From: Kalmusia sp. IMI 367209
Taxonomy: Eukaryota; Ascomycota; Dothideomycetes; Pleosporales; Didymosphaeriaceae
Reading direction: 5' to 3'
NCBI GenBank assembly: GCA_027946365.1
Contig: JAPEUQ010000004.1
Location: 434,001 to 498,000, forward strand
Length of the DNA stretch: 64,000 bases
Below the pieces are notes generated by a model. That model ran no database searches and was not told the origin of the DNA. It was given only the letters and a program-made list of their open reading frames with translations. Positions within the stretch are counted from its first letter, which is position 1, and every line of letters starts with the position of its first letter. A program made the translations under genes and the position numbers. Positions 11,003-25,298 of the stretch are shown here, one piece after another.

Positions 11003-12562
11003 ATGAAGAAGTCGAAAATCATAGGTAATAATGTCTGGATCCGCTAGTGACTTTGTAACTGACTTTGTGAGGCAGACTTCGACCCGGAGTCGTTACTCGA
11101 CCCAGCGCCGCCCAGCTCCAGTGAGGACGAACAGTCTGGCTTTTCAGGCTCGGAAGAGGAAGATGCAGGCCGCGAGCATTATGTCGATGTTGGAAAAAGC
11201 AAGTTGAGGAAGAGAGAAGCTGTTCCCCTGGGCCTGCAATACACCGGTACCCAAATTAGCCGCCAAGCCGCCGAAGACAATGACAGTGATGATCCATTTG
11301 CGAGGCGCTATGATGAAGACGGCAGTGAGGATGGGGATAACAGCGATGACGATTCCGAGACAGGCATAGCTCTGGACCAGGCGGTACCAGAGAGCGACGA
11401 AGAAGACCAGGTGCAGGATCAAGAAGAGCTTGAAGATGGCGAGGAAGGCTTGGAGGTCGACGAGAATATCGATGATATGGAAGATGAAGAAGCATCAGGC
11501 TCCGATGATGCTTCGAATGATAGCGCGTCCGATGATGAAGCTTCCGACGATGCATCTGAGTCCGGTGCAAACAAGCAGAGTTCCGAAATTCGCGACATCA
11601 TGAAGGATCGCAAAGCGCTCACCACAACCCTCGCCGCTGCCGCTCAGTCCGATGTTGCGAAAGGCCAGGCCATCAAAACCCAACGAAAAACCTTTGACTC
11701 TCTGCTTAATACTCGAGTTCGCCTACAAAAGGCACTTATCTCGACAAATTCCATGGTCGCTGAAAACCACAAACATGGAATGGCACCGGAAGCTTCGATA
11801 GAAGCCGCCGAGGCAGCGGCGTTGGCGCTCTTGAATAGTTTGACAGATTTGAAGACCTCGATGGAGGAGGCACGCACAGGTCAAAAGCGCAAGCGGACGC
11901 CCTTCACGTCTTCGACTGCCTCGTCAGACATACGGGATGATCTGCACGCATCTGAAACTGCGATTAAAAAGCAACGGAGAGTTATCCTGGAGAAGTGGTC
12001 TGCGAAAACACGAACGACGAAGATCGCAACTGCGCAAAGACAATTGAACGTCAGCGCCGAACAGACTCTGACCGAAGTGCTCGATTCCCAACTCACCAAC
12101 TCGACCCATCTTATTGCGCGGACACAAACACCGCGCTCTTGTGCACCACTTCAGTCCGCGTTGCCAAAGCCGGTCCCTGACGCGAATATCTATGACGACG
12201 CTGACTTCTATGGTCTACTTCTAAAAGAGCTGCTCGAGCAACGATCCGCTGATATTTCCAACAACGGTACGGCAGAGTTTGTTGTGCAGGCACCATGGCA
12301 GGTAGCCCGCGAAGCCAAAACCAAAAAGATCGTCGATACAAAAGCAAGCAAAGGGCGGAAACTACGGTACACTGTACACGAGAAGCTGCAAAATTTCATG
12401 GCGCCGGAGGAAAGGGGGCTTTGGGGTGAGCGTCAGAGAGATGAACTGTTCAGCAGCTTGTTCGGTCAACGTCTTGGGTTGGGTGAGCAGGACGATGTGG
12501 AGAGCGAGCAGGAAGACGCAATGGACGCTGAGGAGCAAGGTCTGATGTTGTTCAGGAACTAG
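11003..12562 (+). CDS. BFR2: Ribosome biogenesis protein BFR2 (AATF/Che-1 family)
   Basis: BFR2 is a nucleolar protein of the small-subunit processome, needed for early 18S rRNA processing. The first exon is only 22 nt (11003-11024), followed by a 51-nt intron and one long exon (11076-12562), giving 502 residues. The N-terminus (DFDPESLLDP) and the following acidic block of about 120 residues, rich in Asp, Glu and Ser, are typical. The AATF core follows (residues about 180-310). The TRAUB region near the C-terminus is marked by YDDADFYGLLLKELL and the basic KGRKLRYTVHEKL. It shares its promoter region with IND1. The micro first exon was chosen because it supplies an ATG and the conserved DFDPE start in phase. 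Confidence 0.9.
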
Positions 12563-12984
12563 ACCTGTAACAGAAATATCGATGCGCGATTCATGATGTC
12601 TATCTGCCGTGCAAATTATGCGCTATGTCTTGTGGTGTCCGTATGGGGGCTCGGGCGCCTTTGCGCCTGATGTCAACGGAGCATGGGTATTTTGACATGT
12701 GGGCCATATCTAGATAACACTCCTGTAAAAGTTCCCAAAGAGGCGGCTCAGGGCTCAAGACGGTTAAGAAAAAACAGCGAATGACGTAGTGAGGGAGCTT
12801 AGCGCGGCGGCCCCCTGCATGGGTAGATCTGGGGACTCCCCACACAGATCTCAAGCTGAGCACATCTCGCTCTCCTGACACGTTATACGAGAACAGGTTT
12901 CGACATGTTCTCGCTGTTCTTCCACCTTCACTCCTTTTAACATCCATCGATCTCAAAAGCTGAGCGCGTTGGCGCATTTCGGAT
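12563..12984. other. Intergenic, promoter side of the hydrolase gene
   Basis: I see no gene in this spacer. The open frame on the minus strand is unsupported. The stretch lies directly upstream of the hydrolase ATG and probably contains its promoter and leader. Confidence 0.5.
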
Positions 12985-15959
12985 ATGCCTGTCAACACCA
13001 TCACCGTCGGCGCTGCCGTTGCGCCCACCATCATCGAGACATACATCTCACACTACCTCAACCGCCGACCGCTCAAGCAGAAACCGACCGCACATATCTC
13101 GTACCACGAAGGCCTAGAGCTCATCCGCCGCTTCCTCCATTATGCGTCCTTCCACGCCGTCGACGAGCTACAGGCGTTCACCTCGCAATGGGTACCCGTG
13201 CCCCATTGGGTCCACTCTGAACACCTTACGATACCAGATGCACAATTGAAAACATCAGCTGACCATGTGCGCGCACAGCTGGGTCCGGAAGGCATCAAAG
13301 CGGTCGGTGGTAACACATGGTGGGAATGGCGACGAGAAGGATCGGAGCTCAAGGCCGAGTGGATCGAGATGCGCAAGGATATGGAAGAGCGGAAGAAGTC
13401 GCAGAATATTGAGGGCCAGCGCGTCATGTTATATGTGCATGGCGGGGCGTACTACTTCGGTAGCGTCGACGAGCACCGCTACCAGATGCAAAGGCATGCG
13501 CGCAAGCTGAGAGCACGAGTGCTGGCGCCGAGATATCGACTCGCTCCTCAATTTCCGTTTCCCTGTGGGCTCATGGACTGTTTGGCGGCATATCTCTACC
13601 TGCTCGAGGAAAAGCATGATCCCCTCTACAATCATTCTGGCTGGCGATTCTGCAGGAGGTGGCATGGTCTTGACCATGCTGGTAGTGATGCGCGATCAAG
13701 GCATCCCTCTTCCTGCGGGAGCAATTTTATTGTCGCCCTGGGTGGATCTCACCCATAGCTTTCCGAGCTTAGCCGGAGACGGCAAGATGGACTACATCCC
13801 CGCCCATGGCTTCGTTCACAAGCCAAGCATGAGCTGGCCACCCCCAAATGCGGACGATTTGCTTGCACTCGAAGGCAAGGCTCCAGTTCAAGAAACGCCC
13901 TTATCAGGAGCACCACCAGCACAAGATAAAAAGGTAGAAAAGGAAGCCAAGAAGGAAGAAAAGAACGACCGCGTGCGAGGCTTCTCGCTCACCAAAACCG
14001 ATAAGCCTGATCTAAATGACATAGTAAAAGCGTCGGATACCAACGGAGATGCTTCGGAAGTTTGGGTATCACAGGATGGCACATATAGTATAGGGCCCAA
14101 GTCCATGTTTTCTCTAAAGCTGGACGGGAAGCTCATCGAGATCAAGGACCAGATCCAAATGTATGCGCCAAACCATATGCTCACTCATCCACTAGTTTCG
14201 CCAGCACTGCAGCCCTCGCTTGGGTGGACTGCCACCTCTTCTGATTCAAGTTGGCGGGGGAGAACTGCTCAAAGATGAGCAAATTTACATTGCGCATAAG
14301 GCTGCGCAGCCACTTGCATATCTTCCTCCACCATCGAACCATCAGACCGCTGAAGCCATCCAAACGCAAGCTATGAGATACAGGCCTACAAATGTGCAAC
14401 TACAGGTTTGGGATGACCTATGCCACGTTGCACCGACTCTTAGTTTCACTCGGCCGGCAAAGTACATGTATCGCGGTGTCGCGCAATTTGGTGCTTGGGC
14501 ACTTGCTCGGGCACAGAAAACTTCCATCGATATCATGGACGATGAAAGCATATCGATCGTTAGCAGTGACTCGGTATCCGCATCATCAGATAGTCAACTT
14601 GCGTCTGACGACATCAAACTAAGCATGCCTCAAAGCGCCCAGCATGTCGGCTTTGAAAGCGTGAACACGAAAACAGAGAAAGGATATGTGGTGGGAAGAG
14701 CCGGGGATCCCATACCACCGTTTGAGAACCACATGATTCGTCAGCGTGTCGACCGTCATGGACGCATTCATCCACTTCCACCACCGAAAGAACTTGAAGC
14801 ACTCAATGTTCCCAGCGCCGAGGTCGGCGTGCCGAAATCAGGACCGGTTAACAAGTGGATGAAAGCTCAGCAGCAATGGAACGGTAAGTTCGCCAAACAG
14901 AAACTCAAGATTCAGAAGAGGAGGATGCAGGATATGGAGAAAGGATACGAGGGCTTTGACGGGGAGACACCGCCTCCTACAGCTCTGGCAGGACGAAGAG
15001 TCAAGGGCATGAAGAAGGAGAGAAAGGCTAAGAAGAGTTGGGGTATGGCGCTATGGAGCTTGTGGGGTAGCAAACACGACGAAGCGACGGTGCGTATCTC
15101 CTCTTCCCTGTGATCTCAGTGTTCTAACAACGTACTATAGATCGTCCGCGAAGAAAAGGCCGACCAGTCCCCCGACCAGGGGCCCTCATCAACCGCCCAA
15201 CAACCCGACCAACCACCAGTAGACGGCGCAGCAGAGTCCAAACCCATCAGCCCAGTTGCGAAATCTTTCCCTCGCCGTAAATCCACAAAGCGCCGAACTT
15301 CCGGTCTCGCCCCTGCTTCGCCCACATCTCGCTCGCGCTCGCGCTCCCGCCACTCCACCGTCACAGACCGCGGTCAAATCACCGCCTCGATGGAAGACCT
15401 TGCCCATCTCGCTCCTCCTAATCCTAAACTCGCAGACGCGACTGTCATTGCGCCCGAGCGCAAAGCCTCCCCATTACCCTCGCCCAGAAGTGAGATTAGC
15501 AGCCTCGATGTCGCGCCTGCACCTACAATTGTATTCTCCGCAGATGGAGAAGTGGAAAGACCCCAGAGTCCACCGACGCTTATCCCAGCTACTGATACGC
15601 TGAGCACGAGGCCGATAAGAGGTGGTGTCGCGTATCCGTTCCGCCTAAAGGTAGAAGGAGAAGAGAGGAATGTTAATGCTAGTACGGTAACACTGCAGAG
15701 CGTGCATTTGGGGACGCCTGGGCTAGAAGAAGACAAGAACGGTGTTCTAGAAGGAGATGTGAGTGTTGCTAGCGCGGAGGCTAAAGAGGACGCGGAAAGG
15801 CCCGGCGTAGAGAGGTTTATGACTGCCGATGCTGGCGAGTTATTTAGTGGGAAGGCAGCACAAGAAGACTCGAAGGGTGGAGAGAGGCCAGGAGTTGAGC
15901 GGTTCGAGACCGCGAGGGAAGATCTGAGTACGCTGGCGGATGCGAATGGCAAGTCATAA
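12985..15959 (+). CDS. HSL-type alpha/beta hydrolase with long disordered tail; two frame breaks
   Basis: This is an esterase or lipase of the hormone-sensitive lipase group. The catalytic parts are visible: the oxyanion-hole HGG near residues 152-154, the nucleophile elbow GDSAGGG near 219-225, and a late Asp/His pair (WDDLCHVAP). An insert rich in Lys and Glu lies between elbow and acid. A C-terminal tail of more than 400 residues is rich in Ser, Pro, Arg and Lys, with SRSRSRSR-like runs and a repeated ERPGVERF motif. The second exon starts at 15141 after a 51-nt intron. Two single-base breaks interrupt the frame, each as if one base were added: in the CCCC run at about 13621 and the GGG run at about 14222. 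Removing one base at each restores a continuous family-like protein of about 973 residues. This may be sequence error or real decay. Substrate is unknown. Confidence 0.82.
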
Positions 15960-16146
15960 GTGCGGTGGTTTGGTATAACGGTTTGTAGAGGGTGTGCATT
16001 ATACCCACTCGCTTCTAGAGCATCGCTTCACGTATATATCAAAGCAATAAATATTATACTCAATCGACGATTCTAGTTCACGACGACAACGTGAAGTCGT
16101 ATTTATGCTGGCTCGCGATCCTGTATAGTTGCCTAGGATTGTTACA

Positions 16147-17516
16147 CTACACCTTCTGCTGAGCCATCCACGCCTCAGCTTCAGCTTTGTGCTCCTCCCT
16201 CCACCTCGTCAGCGGCGGTCGCTCGTTCACGATGTCGCCTGTCGTCCAGAGCATGCGCTTCTTGTCTGTCTCCTCCGACACGTCGTTGTCGGGACAAATG
16301 ATGTAGAACTTCTTGTCTTGCATCTTCTTCTCCATGTAGGAGGTTACTTGCTCGGCGGACCAGGCACCGGCAGGCTTCTCTTTCGACGTACCCGGGGTAT
16401 TACCGGACTGGAGTGCATTAGCATAGTCAAGTTTGGGCAGAGGGAGGATCTGCGGGGTGGGGGGCGAGCACGAGGGGCCAGAGGTGTGGTAATCGTGGGT
16501 GCGGGATTATTGAATCGGGGAGAAAGAGAGAACGTGTATCAGGATACGAAAAGTTGTGCATCTCCTCGGATTCAAGCCGAACGACGATCCAACGCTTGGG
16601 TACGAGTGGCACTCGGAGACTCCGAGCCCAACCCAGGAGAGAAAAACAAGAAAAAAAGAGAAAGCGCCACTCACCAATCCTGTGAACGTCCAACCTGGCA
16701 CTAGCAGATGCACGGATACGTCTTGCTTCTCCCTAAGATCCCAGCTTAGATGCTCTGCAAGTGTCTTTACTGCGGCTTTACTCGCGTTATACGCCGGGTT
16801 ACCAGGTGGATTAGTGATACCTTGCTTGCTTCCAGTGATGACGATAGCGGCAGGCGATCCATTTGTGCGGGATTGGAATGATGGCACGTATGCGTTGAGC
16901 CCGTTGATCACGCCGAAGAGGTTGGTAGAGAGTATCTAAGGGGGTCGCGAGTCAGTACGCTTTTTGGAAAGGACACGCTAGCGTCGATGATCCCAAAGTA
17001 TGTAGTTGCCAGGGTAAATTTCCTGAGTATGCCGATGCGACTTTGGTGTAGTGTAGGGGGTCGAGACCACGTGGTGGTAGCCGAAGTCCGTAGAGGTGGC
17101 GTCCCTTCTCGAGGCAGACGAGCTGAAGAGCCGACCTTTCCGTCGCATCTCTCTATAGCCAATGGAGTTCATGATCTCGGACGCCAGCATCTTCGCTCAA
17201 CACATACGCGTACTCACCTTCTGAAAGTATTCCCATCGCCCCAAGTCCCCTTCCCCAACTCCGCATTCAACATCAGAAAGTCTACGTCGCCCACCTTCTC
17301 TCGCAAACCCTTCCACTCCTGCTCTTGACTAACATCAGCCTGCAAACACTGCACCTCGCCCTGCAGGCTCTTCTGGGCAAGATCAAGTGTCTCCTTATTG
17401 AAATCGACAACAGCAACGCGCATCCCAGCCTTCAAGCACAACTGCGCAACCGCAAGTCCAATGCCCGACGCACCACCCGTGATAAGCGCTTTAGACCCAG
17501 TCTGAAAAACGGACAT
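16147..17516 (-). CDS. Short-chain dehydrogenase/reductase
   Basis: This is an NAD(P)-dependent oxidoreductase with a Rossmann fold. The cofactor motif is TGGASGIG near residues 14-21, and DVDFLMLNAELG corresponds to the NNAG region. The catalytic residues are visible as Ser in ITGSKQG and the pair YNASK. The C-terminus contains FYIICPDND, typical of a fungal subgroup. Exons are 17516-17218, 16935-16675 and 16407-16147. The two introns (282 and 267 nt) are several times longer than those in neighbouring genes. The first junction is out of phase by one base: the exon leaves two bases but the next starts in phase 0. A lost A before the donor would restore FRK-ILSTN. The product is about 273 residues. 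Substrate cannot be predicted. Confidence 0.8.
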
Positions 17517-19113
17517 CTTGCCCTACAATCGTGCGAGAAAGCTTTCGTGTATCGACCTGGAAAAAGGAGTCTATATGCGGCTAGCCTAGTAGAACTGCAG
17601 TTTACCTCGTCAGCATGCGGTTTCAGGCCACCGCGGGAACGGCGCACGGGACTTGCATTACGCACGCCTCTAGCTTACACATATCGACAGTATGTTTCGT
17701 GTAGCCGAAGGGGCTTGCAGGGGCATGTTTCTAGAAGCAAGTGTACGCAGACGCGCAGGTGTGTGGGTGAAAAATACCGTGTCGGATGGGGAAGGTGGCT
17801 TACGGGGTTGCCGCGTGGTTGGGATGTCCGTGGTGGGATGTTGGGCCGGTATTGGTCCTGTTTTGCTGCAGATCTACTCGCGGCGTGGGTGTTGCGATTG
17901 ATCGGAGGCTGAGTGTTTTACTGGCGTTGTAGAGGTGTTGTAGTGGTGTAAGAGACGAGGAAGGGAGTGATGAGTGATGGTAGTCGATGGGTGACGTCCA
18001 TCTATAGTCGGAAATGTTTGTTAACCCCGCTATTCCCGATGCCTCCACCGAAGAGGGGCAGATAGATACTTTTCTGTAGCAAATGAGCAATCGTAAAGAA
18101 ATTAAAAAATCACTAAAATGGAATGGCTCCTTATTTTAAACTTGAAGCTAGAATACCTGTGGTGCTCCTCCGACGGAGTAGTAAACTTCCTCTACTACAA
18201 TTAGTGCCCAAAGGAAAGCTTGAAACTTCACAAAGCTACATAGACCTATCAAATATATCAATCAAAGAGAGTATAGGGAATAAAAGTATTACTAAGTGCC
18301 CGTCCGACAACATTCTGCGCAATGTCATTACATGCTCAAGTTGAACTGAGAGCTAGAGATCTCAAATGTTCGAACGCACCATATGACCAATTCCCTAGTA
18401 ATAGTACACGGCAATCTTATTGAATAAGCGATACATTTTCTCGAATGTAATTATCAAAAGTTAGCACCGCTGACTGATATGCGTATGTGTTACGTGCAGT
18501 ATTGTTTGATGGGAGGGCTAGCGCGTTAAAACAGTGCTACAACAGGTTGATATGTTGGGGCGTACTTCATCAGGCGTGACTTCTTCAATCAAGAGCTATG
18601 CAGATTCTGCACTATGAGTGACAGCTTTGATATATGTACCCATCCATATCTCCTTTGCGTTGTCAATGCCGGGATGCTCAATTGAAATAGGTGCATGGAG
18701 TCTCAGACTGTGTGTTTGCGCAAAGTGTATGAACATGCGAGGTCATTGTCTGTAGTGGTTGTCTAAGCTCAAGGCTTTCGTAATTGTATCCTTGAATCTT
18801 CCATAATGACGATAGCTAACGAGCTCGTGCCTTCCATCAAAGCAACGAGGGCATGGCAATGTGAGACGCGAATGTGGAATGGTAATGTTTGAAATACTAT
18901 TATGCGTCGTAGATCTAATCTATATTATTACGTATATTAATGCTTCTATGGTGCAATAAATCTCCCCGTGTGGGTATCGTGTGCCCGTACACAAGCGGCT
19001 GTAATGCCCCGTTTTCCTTAGGCCGTAAAATGATCACGAAACAAAAGCCATTTACCTCCAGGACTATCATTGAGATACTGGTTTCATTCGACGACTTTGT
19101 TGAAAAGACACTG
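17517..19113. other. Intergenic, AT-rich second half
   Basis: No supported gene. The first part (17517-18090) is the promoter side of the SDR gene. From about 18090 to 18960 the base composition becomes AT-rich and open frames are short, which could be a decayed repeat. I see no terminal repeats or transposase motif to prove it. Confidence 0.45.
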
Positions 19114-20723
19114 TTATCGCTCGAAAAGGATGGGAAGGCGCATGCTCCGGACGCTGTTAGGTGTTTTTGGGGTCTTGGGAGTTTTGGGTGATTTCGGCGT
19201 TTTTGGCGCCTGTGACATTCCCTCTGCGACAGAATTGTTGCGCGATGCTAAGGGTAGCGGGGTAGGTGGCAGGGCTTTCATGCGGGAATCTCGGGAATCG
19301 TGGAAAGCGAGCGGACTTCTTCGGTAATAGTCCACGGACGCCTTCCGAAACGGTAACTCTTCGACGCTCATGTGGGTTTTGCGCCAACTCTTTTTCGGCT
19401 CTGGGACAGGGGTCGGCGCCGGGGATTTGTAGTGGGAGAGCGTGCTATTGTAGCGCGAGCTGGGCGTGCCGATTGTTGTTCTCTCGTTGAGTTCGATGTA
19501 GGTGTAGTGGCGATAGATAGCATAGAAACTCGACATGCAAGGGACCATCAAGCTGATTGCAACTTCCAAAATGCTATTGACAACATTAGCGATGCCTGGA
19601 CCGACTGCATGAGCGTATACGTACAGTGCTAGGTTGATGGGTATTTGAAAGCCAGTGAAGTCGACATCGCGGTAAGCTTTGATACGGTAGACCAAGCCCA
19701 AAATGCTGCAGACGGAAGCGCTGCCTGATGTTAGCTATACAAAGAGCTATGCAGCGGTGTAGAACTCACACGATCCCGATGAAATGCATCAAGTAGATGA
19801 CTCGTCTTTCCTTGACAGTGACATTCATCGACGGACTTAGGACGAACGTAGCGATGACTAGATAGAAATCGGTAAGTCCGTTTATAAGCGCCATGAAAAT
19901 GCCGACTGCCATGTTGGCTCCGCCAGGTCCTGAACACGTTTTCTGCCGAAAACCATTGATGTAGGAGGTCACGTCGGAATCCGGTTTCGGCGCACAAGCA
20001 ATAGAGGTCGTGCAGGTATAGAGTGCGTAAACTAAGCCGGTCGCGACAATAGCGATGTAGCCAGCGTTCTTGAACCAACGGACCGACGTGAATACGTGAA
20101 TCAAGTGTGCGAATACCATCGTCTTGCTAAGCCAGAGCACCGGACCAGTGAATATGGCGAATGTGTGAAGTCGCTGGAATACTGATTAGCAATACTCAAG
20201 GCGTGTGCGGGAGTAGCGTACAAGCATCCAGGACTTCGACAAATGGTTAACATCAATGTCCCAGACATGATACCCATATGGTTTGGCGATGGTCACTGGG
20301 AAACGACTTAGCGCATATCGCGATTGAGATCGAAGCGAAATCTTACGAGGTATCGAGTATGTGATGAATGCCACTCCAACCACCTTGAAGAATGTTAGTT
20401 CAGAACATGTTCTATAACTGTAGCCGCAGCTTACTAGTGTGAAGCAGAACAGATCTGGCTTAAGTTAGTGTTGTTGATGTTGTAGCAGTAAGGGGTACAT
20501 ACAGTCTTGGAAAGTCCATTTCCTAGCGAGAAAACGCGCGAAGATACGAGCAAACGCACAAAGAAAAATCAACGGCAGACACACGCCCGCTGTGGTTACC
20601 ACTGGCAATGCCAGAAACTCCGACTTGTCGAAGCTGGATGCGACACCCTATGAAGGCTTAGTATTGTAGAAGGCAAGGAAGGAGTAGATATACCGAAGGA
20701 GGTGGGCGCAAAGGAGATGCCAT
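19114..20723 (-). CDS. Seven-helix fungal rhodopsin-domain membrane protein (PTH11-like receptor class)
   Basis: This belongs to the large fungal family of seven-helix proteins related to PTH11, thought to sense surface or nutrient cues at the plasma membrane. Seven exons (20723-20694, 20647-20503, 20454-20435, 20383-20347, 20295-20222, 20173-19770, 19720-19114) join in phase, all introns being 46-51 nt. The product has 438 residues. The first helix follows SSFDKSEFLALP. A family-typical YGYHVWDID motif lies before helix 3, and Cys residues occur in the extracellular loops. After the last helix comes a cytosolic tail of about 130 residues with Arg/Ser/Pro and a short TPK/SPK repeat ending near SVRSM. 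The 10-residue first exon and the 20-nt third exon are set by phase and conserved sequence. The ligand is unknown. Confidence 0.85.
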
Positions 20724-22703
20724 GAGCACATCTCAGCTCTACAACCTACACAAGCAATACTTAACGAGCACCCGAGGACAGATTTGGGCCGCTGGCCGGT
20801 TAAGTAGGTATGCGGCGTAGAAGCCCTATCTAGACGGGTCCGGCCGAGAGGTCGCGGGGCTTGCACGTGGCGACACTGCCCTACACGGAGCAACCCAGCG
20901 TCAGGGCCGTGTTGAGCGAAACAAGTATTGTAATAGAAGTGCTCATAGAAGCCTTTGAAGTGGGACGGAGTACGGCAAGGCTAGAGCAGTCTCTGATTTG
21001 CGTGCTTAGATAGCAGGTGCATTTTTCGACCATTGCCGAATTCACGGACCCACAAGACCGGATGGCGCAACGTGCGATTCAACGAACGGACAACGTTCTC
21101 CACGCCATAGGCTAGGGGTAGTTCCAAACCGTTACACTGTCCTACTCGAACTTCTTCTTTGAAGCCCTCCGAGTGCGTGTATGCTGGAACATCGAGCGCC
21201 TAAGGGATAGCCCCGCACAAATCGCTAGAACTTTGTTTTCGCGCAGGTGTAACTTGACAGTGTGCACGTGTGTACCCTTGTGAAGGCCGATATCTTAAGC
21301 CAAGATGCGACTATCTCTTCTAGCCAGGCACAGGTGAACCCCGAAGGATCCTCCCGCATCATGGGGCCATGGAATAGCCATGGACGATGCTAAGCGCACC
21401 AATGGTATGTTGAGCGCACACCATGTTAGCAGAAGCAGAGGCCTATGTGTCTGAAAAGGTAAATTTAAACCGAGCTTTGCCGCTGCACCTCTATCAACTT
21501 CACACGCAGCCCGACATGGGGCAGCCCCGGAAACGCGAAATGCGTAGCGTGCATGCGTGCATGCCTGTTCTGGTTGACTGTAGCGAGAGCGAAACGCAGT
21601 CCGCTCGCAGGCGCAGACTATAAATCATCTTTCAGGCGTCCTATATGACGCATCGTCTCGTTTGTTGAAGCCTTTTCGGTTGATGTCAGTTCGCGAGAGT
21701 CTCATGGAGTTCCCGGGCCACAGCCAGCGGACACTGACCGCCTGCCTTGTGGAATAGCCCCAGAGAGATTCTGTTGGTGGCCATGTATTGGTTCATGTGG
21801 ATTTGAGGCCAAGATATGCCTGACGTGCAGAAGGATGAACGAGGTGAAGAGATGCGGGATTGCGAACCTAGAGACGATCTGAAGACGCAGGCACACAGCC
21901 GCACAGACCACCGCCCACATGTTCGTGCCTGACACGTTGTCAGCCATCGCCTCGTGCCTCGCCGTCCTGCACGCTCATCATCTACGCACACCTCGGCCGT
22001 GATCTCGCCAGCCGTAGATTGAATCGCAATCGCTTGTACCACCTACCCTGCCCTCGCCCCTGCTTGCCTTGCACGGGTACGGATCGCATCTTGCCCGAGA
22101 CAATCAGACGCCTGGGGCGAATCGACGTTACAATGCATCGCGAGGCAATCAATTCATAAGGCAACCGGATTCATGATTCCTCTTCGCTCGTATGTAGGCG
22201 TCTTGGGGATGTCTTTGGCTCTTTTATACGAGGTGCTGGTGTCTTCATCGCTGAACGCCCGAGATAGTGAAACTTCCGACGTTAGTTGAACGAGATGCGC
22301 ATGCATATGCCAGGTTGGCCAAACAGCGACCATACAGACTGCAGCTGGGAGTAACAATAATTCCGTGCACTATCCGATTGCGGACGATAATTATCGAATG
22401 ATCGCTGTGAACTAGTCTACTTTGAGATGAAACCCCACATAACAGTGTTCTCTAGAGTGTCCGGCACATCCGTCACAGCCTCGCTCATGACGACTCATAA
22501 TCATTACCGGACACGACCAGGGATACAACGTCTTGCCGAGTACTCTCAGTGGCCCTCCATACATGGCCGATCCCGAGTGGGGTATAAATGTATGATGCAT
22601 ACTACATGAGACTTCTCTGTACCATGGAAACATGGCCGTCTGCCACTGTGATAAATAGATTGTACCGTCCTTGCAATATAGCACTAAAACGAGCATTTGC
22701 GTG
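20724..22703. other. Long intergenic stretch, no supported gene
   Basis: Almost 2 kb separate the divergent receptor and carboxylesterase genes. I read both strands and found only short open frames without motifs or convincing splice sites. The sequence is not obviously repetitive. It probably holds both promoters; a non-coding RNA cannot be excluded. Confidence 0.45.
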
Positions 22704-24693
<1,990 letters not shown>

Positions 24694-25298
24694 GCGTGGG
24701 ACTTGGGAGGATCTTAAAATCTAGTAATGTAAATCAATGCGAAATAGCTGAGATAACTGATCAAAGTTGGCTTGTATAATACGCATTCAATATGAAACAA
24801 TTTCGCGATCAGAACCGATGCCTTCTGGAGAATGGCGTTTGAAGTGAACGACTGCGTGAAACTAGAGCCCTAAACGACTAATCATGCCAGATCGATATAA
24901 TGCTAGGACGGATCCTTTCTTTCGGAGTTTCCGAACTTGCGTTCTATCTTCTAGTGATCCCGATGACTTTCTCCACCTGGATCGCCTTTGGTGCTCGGTA
25001 CGCAGTGTTACTTGGAACGTCATTGTAGCTCTTCTTTGAGAGCCACTTCCCCCATAGAAGCATTGTCTGTTTTGCTGTAGCAAGATACTAAAACTTATAG
25101 ACACGGCAAGACTTTACAAGTCTTGCAACTTATGGACATCGGGAGTATATCCAAGGCAACACCAAGCGCCGCGCTCCTCATTTACCAAATTCCTGAGCCA
25201 GGTCTCCACTCATCACTCTGGCTCAACACAGTAGAAAAAGAAACAGGAACACGAAACTTCCAAGATACCCATAAGATAAGCGCGACTATTGCCTCTCT
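24694..25298. other. Intergenic, convergent 3' flanks
   Basis: This gap lies between the 3' ends of the carboxylesterase gene and the PNPOx-like gene. Short open frames show no motifs. Nothing else is visible. Confidence 0.5.

Noticed and set aside
13618..14224. Programmed frameshifting in the HSL-type hydrolase
   Set aside because: No slippery heptamer or downstream structure is evident, and two separate events of this kind would be needed.
18123..18344. Open frame of 73 codons
   Set aside because: It is AT-rich and without motif; it may be decayed repeat sequence but cannot be supported.
21686..22042. Minus-strand open frame of 118 codons
   Set aside because: Its composition is random-looking, with no domain and no plausible splicing to neighbours.
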